DNA from: CAWAPD01 sp963783865
GTDB lineage: Bacteria > Actinomycetota > Thermoleophilia > UBA2241
Assembly (NCBI GenBank): GCA_963783865.1
Contig: CAWAPD010000001.1
Span: 806,001 to 870,000, forward strand
Direction: 5' to 3'
DNA length: 64,000 nucleotides
Shown here: one piece after another, positions 19,401 to 26,710 of the stretch
Layout of the letters: the number at the start of each line of letters is the position of its first letter
Numbering within the stretch: position 1 is the stretch's first letter
The notes under the pieces: generated by a model
Told to the model about the DNA's origin: nothing
What the model saw: only the letters and a program-made list of their open reading frames with translations
Databases searched by the model: none
Program-made: the position numbers and the translations under genes

Positions 19401-19810
19401 GTGCGCGAGCGCGGCAGGTCGCTCTGGTGCTGCGCCCTCGCCACGGCCGCCGCCACGATCCGCCTGGCCTTGTCCTGCGCCTTGGCGGGCTCGTCCTTGT
19501 GAATGAACGAGCAGCCCTCGCGCAGGTTGGCGAAGGCGACGCCGTTCTCGCCGAGGCGCAGCTCGCGACCGATGCGCTCGAACGTGGGGCCCTGGAAGCG
19601 CCGCGAGCACGAGCCGATCACGAAGTGGTCCAGCCCCCGTTCCTCGACGGCCTCCTTGATGTTGGCGGCGCCTTCGGTACCGCAGGTGAACTGGTTGATC
19701 CCGACGTGGACGACGCCCGGCAGCTGCCTGGCCTCGTCGGCCAGCGCCTCGAGGTCGAGCACGCCGGAGATGTTGCCGCCGCATTCACACAGGAAGACGC
19801 CGCACCTCAT
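16463..19810 (-). CDS. hdrA: HdrA with inserted GltD-like NAD(P)H oxidoreductase module
   Basis: 1115 residues, far longer than ordinary HdrA (about 650). Residues 1-250: CGVFLCECGGNIS, VIGSCSRRFQGP, FAD motif ALVVGGGIAGLSAAEEL, FPTEDCAMCS, ferredoxin CVGCGECVPVCP. Residues about 290-690 are a GltD-type insert: CKTACPVHTSAQGY and CGRICTHVCETEC (Fe-S), KIAVVGAGPAGMTAARELA (FAD), VVVIGGGDVAYDAGRSS (NAD(P)H), GVFAGGDAAAMGP. The remainder returns to HdrA, with CSDCRSCVDACP, MLQCVGSRDC, and two late clusters CIGCGVCETVCP and CRGCGICAAECP. It may replace the usual hydrogenase or formate dehydrogenase as electron input, or bifurcate from NAD(P)H (inference). Confidence 0.87.
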   Translation of the reverse strand: MRCGVFLCECGGNISGVLDLEALADEARQLPGVVHVGINQFTCGTEGAANIKEAVEERGLDHFVIGSCSRRFQGPTFERIGRELRLGENGVAFANLREGCSFIHKDEPAKAQDKARRIVAAAVARAQHQSDLPRSRTFLHRSALVVGGGIAGLSAAEELADAGIEVHLVEKQASIGGYMARLSKTFPTEDCAMCSLAPRLTNAATDSRIHIHASSDVTEITGPPGEFRAKIKHRPRYVNEKCVGCGECVPVCPVKIPNDFDFGVSERTAISRQYANAVPSTFTIDRKGWSPCKTACPVHTSAQGYVALVAAGRYEDAYKVASDPNPFPSVCGRICTHVCETECTRGQVEEPIAIAGLKRFVADNGAPAGLPAPIPAVYDEKIAVVGAGPAGMTAARELARYGYAATVFEALPVAGGMLRVGIPAYRLPQDTLQHEIDQITALGVDLQTGKRCGSDFTVDSLFGDGYKAVFLATGLHKSKELPIPGLDQQGVVRAVEYLRAASLGEDPTVDKRVVVIGGGDVAYDAGRSSFRHGAEQVTLACIEDERTAPATPEEKEEGAEEQVHVEYSLMPVEILGDGTTATGVKFQRCSLGEPNERGWRPPVAIEGDYVSFEADTVIFAIGQAIVDDFLTGADGVAVDKGQIVVDPDTMMTGRTGVFAGGDAAAMGPWTAIEAIAGGRRAARAIHNFLRGEQMIKVWDQELDKVKIPQTELEPLEPQPRRIMKTIDGVTRRVTWDEVRLGFSEEDAKAEAERCLDCAVCSDCRSCVDACPANAIDFDQVPTTEEVTVGSVIIATGHKEFDASRKLPLGWGRYGNVLTQSQLARLLSASGPTGGDLLRPSDGAVPKKIFMLQCVGSRDCTSTGNEHCSAICCLFATLHSSLIMQHYPDAQVTIGYTDMRTPGKGHEEYYRLVQQRGVRYVRGRLGEISEEPDKSLTVRLEDTFTGRKIAERFDLVVLSAGLEASDGSAEIARIAGLQTAAAGFIKEYHPKLKPVDTQRTGIFLAGTAQGPKNIPDTIAQAKAAAARVISMLSTGFVLTPAQVASSDEEVCIGCGVCETVCPQSAAMIVNAGTDEAHAVVEVNACRGCGICAAECPSGAMTLGGFSDDEILAEVTV

Positions 19811-20802
19811 GACGCACCTCCGTCGGACGCGGCCGAACCGACGGCGACCGCCACCTTGTCATGGTCACGGGCTCCGATGCGCTCGAGGATCGGCTCCACG
19901 TCCTGGGAGTGCGACTCCACGCCGCACACCGTGTCGGGGTCGGCGCCGAGGGCCAGGGCGACGAGCTGCTGCACGTGCAGGTGCACGAACGGGAACTCCT
20001 CGTTGGCCACGGCCGAGATGATCGAGTGGTGCCGGTCGAACTGGATGGCGCAGTTCGGGCACATGTGCACGCAGACGTCGATCCCCTCCTGCTTCAGGCG
20101 CTCCATCTTCTGGCGCGTCCAGGCCTGCGAGATCGCGGGGTTCACGAAGCGCTGGCGGAAGCCGGCGCCGCAGTGGGCCGTCTTCTCGTTGTAGTAGCCG
20201 GTCGAGATGACGCCGGTCGGGGCGAGCAGGTCCTCGGGGATCATGAAGTTCTCGGCGTTGCCGGTGACCTCGTCGGGGAAGACCTTGCAGTAATGGCAGG
20301 CGGGGTGGGTGGCGACCTTGATGCCGTCGAGGCGGCGCTGCACGAGACCCGGGATGGAGTGATGGCGGCTCCACAGGATCTCGAGGGTGTGCATGTGGCG
20401 GATCTTGCCGGCGACCTCGTCGTCGTACTCGCGGCCGATCTCGGCGAGCACCTTGTTGGTGCGCTCGCGGTACTCCGGTACCTCGAGCACGTTGCGCGAC
20501 TTCTTGTTGATGGCGTAGCAGGTGGAGCAGAGGTAGCTCTGGATGGGGTGCTCAGCCTCGACCGCCACGCACGAGTTGCGCGCGGAGACGGCACACGTGG
20601 TGGGGAACGGCATCATGTCGCTGTAGTAGCCGAGCCCGGTGCAGCACGTCTGGTCCGGATTGACGATGTACTCCACGTCGAAGCGGTCGAAGAGCCACTT
20701 GGTCGAAGCCTCGACCCCGGGGTACTCGGTCGAGATCAGACAACTTCGGAAGATCTGGACGCCGCCGCTGATCGGCGGGATGTCGGGGGTGGTCTGCGCC
20801 AT
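19807..20802 (-). CDS. hdrB: HdrB-type CCG-domain subunit
   Basis: 331 residues, first gene of the operon. The first CCG set is complete: SCLISTEYPG (Cys19), TCCTGLGYYS (Cys54-55) and LCSTCYAI (Cys92, 95), fitting C-x(n)-CC-x(n)-C-x2-C for a noncubane cluster. The second reads HPACHYCKV, TAHCGAGFR and HMCPNCAIQFD: its middle element is His-Cys-Gly instead of Cys-Cys-Gly, so one canonical ligand is missing. HdrB reduces disulfides in methanogens. GAGG lies 6 bases before ATG, and a -10-like TATACT lies about 36 bases upstream. Confidence 0.85.
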   Translation of the reverse strand: MAQTTPDIPPISGGVQIFRSCLISTEYPGVEASTKWLFDRFDVEYIVNPDQTCCTGLGYYSDMMPFPTTCAVSARNSCVAVEAEHPIQSYLCSTCYAINKKSRNVLEVPEYRERTNKVLAEIGREYDDEVAGKIRHMHTLEILWSRHHSIPGLVQRRLDGIKVATHPACHYCKVFPDEVTGNAENFMIPEDLLAPTGVISTGYYNEKTAHCGAGFRQRFVNPAISQAWTRQKMERLKQEGIDVCVHMCPNCAIQFDRHHSIISAVANEEFPFVHLHVQQLVALALGADPDTVCGVESHSQDVEPILERIGARDHDKVAVAVGSAASDGGAS

Positions 20803-20837
20803 CAGTCACCTCACTGCCGTGTGCACGTAGCCGAGGC

Positions 20838-20891
20838 AGTATAGATAACTTCGCGTGATGAATCGAATCACGATTGCTTATCCCAATCGTG
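20838..20891 (-). promoter_or_regulatory. hdr operon promoter with two nested inverted repeats
   Basis: On the minus strand TATACT (20843-20838) is a good -10, about 36 bases before the hdrB ATG. Just upstream are CACGATTG-N7-CAATCGTG (20869-20891, perfect 8-bp arms) and the overlapping GTGAT-N7-ATCAC (20855-20871). Both have 7-base spacers and cover the expected -35. A dimeric regulator is likely; its identity is unknown. Confidence 0.5.
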
Positions 20892-20946
20892 GGTGGTGAT
20901 AAGACCGACCGGGATAGTCCTGATTCGCGTGGCGTCACTCGGGCGA

Positions 20947-21996
20947 CTAGCCGCGCCGGCGCCCTCCGGGACCCGTGCCGATCTCGCGCCCGATCGCCTC
21001 GATGCGGCCCTGCAGGCAGCCGCGGCACATCTCCGCCGTCTCGCCGACGCAGGCCTTGTCGGGGTAGATCTCGTACTTCACGCGGTACTCGGGCGGCGTC
21101 AGGTTCGGCATCACGATGTTGGCCCCGCGCTGCAGGCCCAGCTCGCGCCCGTCCACCTGGTTGATCGTCGCCAGGGCGGTCGTGCTCGGCAGGTTCGCCT
21201 GCGGGCAGACCAGGCGCGTGAGCGCGACCACCTTGTAGACGGTCAGCTCGTCACTGGGGATCTGCTCGCCGGCCGGCAGGTCGCGGGCCCACGACAGGTC
21301 CCCGAGCGGCGTCGCCGGGTGGCTGATGTACGGCCCGATCCCGATCATGTCGAGGTCCATGCCGCGGAAGGCGTCGATGTCGTCGGCGACGCTGGCGTAG
21401 GTCTGGCCGGGGATGCCGACCATGATGCCGCTGCCGGCCTCGTAGCCCAGCCGCTGCAGGGTGCGCAGGATCGCGAAACGGTCCGACGGGCGGCCCGGCA
21501 GGTCGGGGTGGATCAGGTGGTAGAGCTCCTCGTCGGAGGTCTCGAAGCGCAGCAGGTAGCGGTCGGCGCCGGCCTCGCGCCAGAGGGCGAGGTCGTCGTC
21601 GGGGCGCTCGCCGAGACTCAGCGTCACGGCGAGCGCCGTCTCGGCCTTGATGCGCCGCACGATGCCGGCCAGCCAGTCGGTCTTGATCCCGTAGTCCTCG
21701 CCCGACTGCATGACCACCGTGCCGTAGCCGAAGTCCTCGGCGGTGTGGGCGCAGACGAGGATCTCGTGCTCGCTCATGCGGTAGCGCTCGATCTCGCGGT
21801 TGCCGGCGCGCAGGCCGCAGTAGCCGCAGGCGCGGACGCAGTGGTTGCTGATCTCGATCAGGCCGCGGAGGTGGACCTCGTCGCCGACATGCCGGCGACG
21901 AGTCTCGTCGGCCGCGGCCCACAGCTCCGCGAGCCGCGCCGGGTCGTCTTCGCGCAGCCAGACGAGGAGGTCGTCACGAGAGAGGTCGGGTTCCAT
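20947..21996 (-). CDS. hydE: HydE-like radical SAM protein
   Basis: 349 residues of the biotin-synthase/HydE group. The radical SAM motif is CVRACGYCGLRAGNREIERYR; the run from ISNHC to the RYRM segment is characteristic of HydE. Further features are VVMQSGEDYG, SLGERPDDDLALW, FETSDEELYHLIHP, GIMVGIPGQTY and LDMIGIGPYISHP. A late CVGETAEMCRGC (C-x7-C-x2-C) resembles the auxiliary [2Fe-2S] site of HydE. HydE helps build the [FeFe]-hydrogenase H-cluster, but no HydF, HydG or hydrogenase is present. It lies 144 bases upstream of the hdr operon on the same strand. A PylB-like or other radical SAM role cannot be excluded. Confidence 0.8.
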   Translation of the reverse strand: MEPDLSRDDLLVWLREDDPARLAELWAAADETRRRHVGDEVHLRGLIEISNHCVRACGYCGLRAGNREIERYRMSEHEILVCAHTAEDFGYGTVVMQSGEDYGIKTDWLAGIVRRIKAETALAVTLSLGERPDDDLALWREAGADRYLLRFETSDEELYHLIHPDLPGRPSDRFAILRTLQRLGYEAGSGIMVGIPGQTYASVADDIDAFRGMDLDMIGIGPYISHPATPLGDLSWARDLPAGEQIPSDELTVYKVVALTRLVCPQANLPSTTALATINQVDGRELGLQRGANIVMPNLTPPEYRVKYEIYPDKACVGETAEMCRGCLQGRIEAIGREIGTGPGGRRRG

Positions 21997-22055
21997 GTGC
22001 TCATTGTACCGGGCCCGAAGCGCGGCCCGTCACGGGGCTGCCGCGGGTCCGCACC

Positions 22056-23411
22056 CTACTTCGTGACCGTGATCGTGAACTTCGAGGTGTAGGCGGGGCG
22101 GTACTGCTCGTCGCCGGGGTACCGCGCGACGACCGTGCTCGTGCGCGGCGGCCACAGCTTGCCGGTGTGGAACGCGCCGAGACCGTTGGTCTTCACGATC
22201 TTGAGCTTGTACCAGCCCTTGCTCGCCGCGTTCCACGTCGCCGGCACGCCCGTCTTGCCGTTGTGGGCCCAGATCGTGATCGTCGTCGGTGAGCCGGCCT
22301 TCGAGCCGACGTGGCCCGCGACCGGCACGACGCCGCTGAGCGTCACGGACCGGCCGCGCCGCACCGTGTACCGGCTCGACTTGAACGTGCACACCTGGAA
22401 CGGGGTCCGCAGGTACAGCGAGCCATTGCGGTGCCGGGCGCCGAACCACCAGACGTAGCCGGGTTTGGCCTCGGCCGGCACCTTCAGGTTCAGGGAGTGG
22501 TCACCCGCCGTCAGGACGTTGAACTCGCCGTAGCTCGCGGTCGCCGGCCCGTGCGCATCGGCGCCGTCGAGGTCGACGTACCAGGGGATGGGCAGGGTGA
22601 CCGGAAAGCCTTGGAGCGTCACGACGGCGGTCGTCCCCGGCTTCCCCGAGGCCCAGTACGGCGCCGTTACGGCGATGCGCTGGGCCGTGCTCTGGTCGGC
22701 GGTCACCTCGGGCGAGGGACTGGGCGAGGCGCCGGGCGTCTTGGCCCCCGGCGGCGTCACCTCGACGCCTTCGTCGGGGGCGAAGTAGACTGCCGCGCCG
22801 GTGAAGGTCGACCCGGCAATCACCGTCGCGTCACCCGTGACGGGGCTGGACGTGGAGTCGGTGGCCGGCACGTCGGCGCTGGACCAGGTGGAAGAAGTCG
22901 CGTCGCTGCCGAGACAGACCAGGGAGAACGACGTCCAGCCGCTGCCGGCGGTCGGATCGCGTTCGACGCTCACCGACACTCCCGCCGCCGGAAAGTCGAC
23001 TGTCGTCTGGCCGAGGTCGGGCCAGGTCGCGCCGGTGCGCTTGTAGAGGATCGGGCTGCCGTTGACGGGGTCGGACCCGACGACGTCGAGCTCGCCGGCG
23101 GCCGTCGCCGCCTCCGCGGTGGTGAAGCTGTAGTCGCCCGCCGCCCCCGTCGTGGTCGAGCCAGTGGCCGTCGCCACCCTCCAGGTGACCGTGGCACCGC
23201 TCATGCCCAAGCCGAAGCGGTCGTAGACGTGCCCGTCGATCCCGGCGGTGCCCGTGGCGAGCAGCGCTGCCACGGGCCGCGAAAGGACGGTGAGCTGAGG
23301 GCCGGCGTGGGCCGGCACGGGACGTTTCGTCGTGTCGGCCCACGCCGGCCCGGCGACGAGCGCTGCCAGAGCAAGAGCCGCGACGGTGAAGAGCAGCAGG
23401 CGTCTTAACAC
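22056..23411 (-). CDS. Secreted Ig-like repeat protein, paralogue A
   Basis: 451 residues. A Sec signal peptide LRRLLLFTVAALALAALVAG ends near AWA. A CarboxypepD-regulatory-like stretch follows (IDGHVYDRFGLGMSGATVTW), then a domain around DFPAAGVSVSVERD. After a Pro/Ser linker (GASPSPSPEVTADQS) comes a region YVDLDGADAHG to WWFGARHRNGSLYL, and an Ig-like domain from YTVRRGRSVTLSGVV to the end. GTG 23411 has GGAGG upstream. It has the same order of blocks as the next gene upstream (23600-24997) and is a tandem paralogue. Probably a cell-surface structural or binding protein; no enzyme motif seen. Confidence 0.72.
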   Translation of the reverse strand: MLRRLLLFTVAALALAALVAGPAWADTTKRPVPAHAGPQLTVLSRPVAALLATGTAGIDGHVYDRFGLGMSGATVTWRVATATGSTTTGAAGDYSFTTAEAATAAGELDVVGSDPVNGSPILYKRTGATWPDLGQTTVDFPAAGVSVSVERDPTAGSGWTSFSLVCLGSDATSSTWSSADVPATDSTSSPVTGDATVIAGSTFTGAAVYFAPDEGVEVTPPGAKTPGASPSPSPEVTADQSTAQRIAVTAPYWASGKPGTTAVVTLQGFPVTLPIPWYVDLDGADAHGPATASYGEFNVLTAGDHSLNLKVPAEAKPGYVWWFGARHRNGSLYLRTPFQVCTFKSSRYTVRRGRSVTLSGVVPVAGHVGSKAGSPTTITIWAHNGKTGVPATWNAASKGWYKLKIVKTNGLGAFHTGKLWPPRTSTVVARYPGDEQYRPAYTSKFTITVTK

Positions 23412-23541
23412 GATCCCTCCTCGGACGGCGAGCGGCGAGTGATCGTCTCGACCCCCGTCGCCCGCCTCCGGTCCATGGTACCGCCGACTTCGTGGACCGG
23501 CCAGCGCGCCATGTCGCCGGTCGTGGCAACGGGAGACGACG

Positions 23542-23576
23542 AGGGGCGGGGTGGGCATTCCGCCCACCCCGCCCCT
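23542..23576. terminator. 15-bp perfect palindrome between tandem paralogues
   Basis: AGGGGCGGGGTGGGC pairs with GCCCACCCCGCCCCT around ATTCC, 24 bases after the stop of the gene at 23600. It probably ends that transcript before the downstream paralogue. Confidence 0.65.
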
Positions 23577-23599
23577 TCAGTCAGTCGAGATCGCCGGCT

Positions 23600-24997
23600 C
23601 TACTTCTTGGCGGTGATCTTGATCGTCGAGGTGTAGGCGCCCCAATACCACTTGTCGCCCGGATAGCGTGCCACGAGGGTCATGGTCCGCGAGGGATACA
23701 GCTTCGGCGTGTGGTAGGCGCCGTAGCCGTTCGTCCTCACCGACTTGAGCTTGGACCAGCCCTTGCTCTGGGGATTCCATACGTGTGGGACGCTGGCGGT
23801 GCCGGCATGCGCCCAGATGATCACCGTAGTCGGCCTACCCTTCTGCGAGCCGATGTGGTTCGCTATCGGCACGACGCCTCTGAGGATCACGGACTGGCCC
23901 TTGGTGACGATCGACCGGGTCGACTTGAGCGTGCACACCTGGTATCCGGCCTGCAGGTACAGGGGACCGCCGGTGTGCTGCTCGCCGAACCACCAGATGT
24001 AGCCCGGCTTGGCCGAGCTCGGCACCCTGAGCCTCACCACATGATCGGCGCTGGACGGCAGGGTGAGCGTGCCGTACTGCCTGGTGACCGGGCCGTAGTC
24101 GTCGGAGCCGTCGAGGGCGACCTGCCAGCCCGCCGGGAAGCGGTTGAACACGACGCTGGCCGTGATCCCGGGCTTTCCGGAGTTCCAGAACGGCACGGCG
24201 ATGCCGGTGCGCTGGGCGACCGACTCGTCGGCGGTGACCTCGGCGAACGGACTCGGCGACTCGGTCGGCGCCTTGGCCGCCGGTGGCGCCACCTCGACGC
24301 CTTCATTGATCCAGAAGTAGACGGCTGCGGCCGAAGGGGTCGAGCCGGCCAGAACGGTGGCGGCGCCGGTGCCGGGGTTGGTCGTGGCGTTCGTGGTCAC
24401 CATCCTGGAGTCGGACCACGTCTGACCGAGCCCGTCGCTGCCGACGACGTCCAGGTAGAACGACGTCCAGTCACCCCAGCCGTTCTGGGATACCGGCTCA
24501 CGCACCGCGCTCACGGAGACTCCGGCCGCCGGAAAGTCGATCGTGGTCGGACCGGGGTCGGCCCAGGAGAGCCCGGTGCGCTGGTACTGGATCGAGTTGC
24601 CGTAGTAGACGTCGAGTTCGCCGTTGCCCGTGGCCACGTCGGCCGAGGAGATGCCGTAGTGGCCGAACGAGTCACCGTTCGTGAAGCCGCCGTCCCACAC
24701 GTCCGGCGAGGTCTCCACCCACCAGTCGACCTCGGGCTTGTACAGACCGTCTCCGAAACGGCTGTAGACACTGCCGTCGATCTGAGCTGTACCCGCGGCG
24801 GCCAGCATGGCCGCGACCGGGCGCGGCAGGATGCCGACCTGGGCACGGGCGGCGGCCAAGCCCGGCGCCGCCGGGTGGGCCGCCGCGTAGCCCGGACCGG
24901 GGACGAAGTGGCGGATCGTGCCGGCCGACGCCGGCCCGGCGGCGAGCAGTCCCACGGCCGTCGCCACGACGAGCAAGATCAGGATGCGGTTCCTCAT
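23600..24997 (-). CDS. Secreted Ig-like repeat protein, paralogue B
   Basis: 465 residues. Signal peptide MRNRILILLVVATAVGLLAA, cleaved near ASA. The domain order equals that of the adjacent paralogue: IDGSVYSRFGDGLYKPEVDW, DFPAAGVSVSAVREP, the Ser/Pro linker TESPSPFAEVTADES, WWFGEQHTGGPLYLQ and a C-terminal Ig-like domain from SIVTKGQSVILRGVV to ITAKK. Shared short blocks such as DFPAAGVSVS, SKGW.KLK and VARYPGD support a tandem duplication. The ATG at 24997 follows GAGGAGGGGCC. Function is unknown; probably surface-exposed. Confidence 0.72.
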   Translation of the reverse strand: MRNRILILLVVATAVGLLAAGPASAGTIRHFVPGPGYAAAHPAAPGLAAARAQVGILPRPVAAMLAAAGTAQIDGSVYSRFGDGLYKPEVDWWVETSPDVWDGGFTNGDSFGHYGISSADVATGNGELDVYYGNSIQYQRTGLSWADPGPTTIDFPAAGVSVSAVREPVSQNGWGDWTSFYLDVVGSDGLGQTWSDSRMVTTNATTNPGTGAATVLAGSTPSAAAVYFWINEGVEVAPPAAKAPTESPSPFAEVTADESVAQRTGIAVPFWNSGKPGITASVVFNRFPAGWQVALDGSDDYGPVTRQYGTLTLPSSADHVVRLRVPSSAKPGYIWWFGEQHTGGPLYLQAGYQVCTLKSTRSIVTKGQSVILRGVVPIANHIGSQKGRPTTVIIWAHAGTASVPHVWNPQSKGWSKLKSVRTNGYGAYHTPKLYPSRTMTLVARYPGDKWYWGAYTSTIKITAKK

Positions 24998-25224
24998 GGC
25001 CCCTCCTCTGGCTGTGGGGCCACCGGCGGTGCTGATCCCCCCAGGCCCTCGTACGGTCATGGTACGCGCGATACCGGGAGGGGGCAATGCGCCGGCATGC
25101 GAGGGCCGTCGGTCGCGGCGAGAGAGAGGCGACGAGGGGCGTTGTCCATGCAGACAACGACACCCCTCGTTGCCCCTTCTTCGTACGTTATCAAGTGCGT
25201 TTTTCGTGCCGATAGAGGGGGTAG

Positions 25225-25518
25225 ATGCCAGTCACCACACCTCCCGTCCCCACACCTCCGCGGGGCCGGGAGCTCGAGTCTCGACTGGAGTGCCTCATGC
25301 CCCACCTCACAGTCGCAGAATCGACACCGCGGACCGCACCGGCTGCCATGCCCGCGCCTCTCGAACTGGTGGAGACGCCCCGCTGCTCCCTGTGCGGCGA
25401 GCCTCTCCGCGAGGGCAAGGGCTTCGCGATGGTGTCGCCCTTCCTCGCCCGGAACGTCACGGTGTGCCGTGCCTGCCACCGTGCCGCCCTCGGCGAGGGC
25501 TACAGGCCCCAGGCCTGA
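25225..25518 (+). CDS. Small zinc-ribbon protein
   Basis: 97 residues. The first 50 are Pro-rich and unstructured. The C-terminal part holds CSLCGEPLREGKGFAMVSP followed by CRACH, a C-x2-C...C-x2-C zinc ribbon. The ATG at 25225 has AGAGGGGG 4 bases upstream, which favours it over an ATG 72 bases later. It stands alone between opposed regions. No function can be assigned. Confidence 0.55.
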   Translation: MPVTTPPVPTPPRGRELESRLECLMPHLTVAESTPRTAPAAMPAPLELVETPRCSLCGEPLREGKGFAMVSPFLARNVTVCRACHRAALGEGYRPQA

Positions 25519-25666
25519 CCGCCGCTGCGCGGCACGCCGCGCCCCCGGCTCTCGGCCGTTCGCCCGGCCGTCGTTCACGCCGCCGTTCCGGCGTCGGCGG
25601 GCGCAGGCGCCGCCCGTTGCTTCGGGCTAGAATGGGGAGCTTCTGTCGTCCCGTCCCGGAGAAGAG

Positions 25667-26710
25667 ATGACGCTCCGCCTGCTCGACGCCTGCGCCCGGC
25701 GCCCGGTCGACGCCACGCCCATCTGGCTGATGCGCCAGGCCGGCCGCTACCTGCCCGAGTACCGCGCCATCCGCGAGAAGCTGAGCTTCGTGGAGATGTG
25801 CAAGCGGCCCGATGTGGCGGTCGAGGTCACCCTGCAGCCGCTGCGGCGGTTCGAGCTCGACGCCGCCATCGTCTTCGCCGACATCCTGCTGCCGCTCGAG
25901 GGGATGGGGATCGGCTTCGCGTTCAGCGACGGCGACGGCCCCGTGATCGAGCGCACCGTGCGGTCGGCGGCCGACCTCGAGGCGGTGCACGCCGGTGACC
26001 CCGAGGCAGACACGCCGTACGTGCTCGAAACGCTGCGCCTCGCGCGCCGCGAGCTCGAGGGCGGCAGGGCAGTCCTGATCGGGTTCGCCGGCGCGCCCTT
26101 CACGCTGGCGAGCTACGTGGTCGAGGGCGGCCACTCCCGCAACTACGCCGAGGTCAAGTCGCTCATGTACCGCGAGCCGCAGACGTTCGCGCGACTCATG
26201 GAGCTGCTCGCCGACACGGTCGCCCGCTACCTGCTGGCGCAGATCGATGCCGGCGCCCAAGTGGTGCAGCTGTTCGACTCGTGGGTCGGCTGCCTTTCGC
26301 CCTACGACTACGAGCGCTTCGCGCTGCCGTACTCGCGCGCCGTGCTCGAGCGCGTGAGCGGGCACGGCGCGCCGGCGATCCACTTCGCCAACGGCGCCGG
26401 CGCCATGCTGCCGCTCGTGCGGCAAGCCGGCGGCGACGTGGTCGGCGTGGACTGGCGCATCGACCTGGACCGCGCCTGGGCCGACCTCGGCCCAGACGTG
26501 GCGATCCAGGGCAACCTCGACCCCGTGAGCCTGCTGGGTCCGGCCGACGAGGCCGTCGCGCGCGCGCACGACGTGCTCGCGCGCGCCGGCGGGCGGCCGG
26601 GCCACATCTTCAACCTCGGCCACGGGATCTTGCCGACCACACCGCCCGACACCGTGGCGCGGCTGGTCGAGGCGGTGCACGCGTTCAGGTCCGGGGAGAG
26701 GGACGCCTGA
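25667..26710 (+). CDS. hemE: Uroporphyrinogen decarboxylase
   Basis: 347 residues, full length. HemE decarboxylates uroporphyrinogen III to coproporphyrinogen III. The signature WLMRQAGRYLPEYRAIREK is near the N-terminus, with FADILLPLEGMGI (catalytic Asp), GFAGAPFTLASYVVEGG, FDSWVGCLSP, HFANGAGAMLPL, GVDWRIDLDRAW and LGHGILPTTP. It is the first gene of hemE-hemH-hemY and its stop overlaps the hemH start (TGATG). A possible -10 (TAGAAT, 25628-25633) lies 34 bases upstream. Confidence 0.95.
   Translation: MTLRLLDACARRPVDATPIWLMRQAGRYLPEYRAIREKLSFVEMCKRPDVAVEVTLQPLRRFELDAAIVFADILLPLEGMGIGFAFSDGDGPVIERTVRSAADLEAVHAGDPEADTPYVLETLRLARRELEGGRAVLIGFAGAPFTLASYVVEGGHSRNYAEVKSLMYREPQTFARLMELLADTVARYLLAQIDAGAQVVQLFDSWVGCLSPYDYERFALPYSRAVLERVSGHGAPAIHFANGAGAMLPLVRQAGGDVVGVDWRIDLDRAWADLGPDVAIQGNLDPVSLLGPADEAVARAHDVLARAGGRPGHIFNLGHGILPTTPPDTVARLVEAVHAFRSGERDA

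Noticed and set aside
16427..20194. 1255-codon plus-strand open frame opposite hdrA
   Set aside because: It mirrors hdrA, whose Cys motifs and overlapping operon starts are clear; the antisense product is Arg/Val/Asp-rich without domains.
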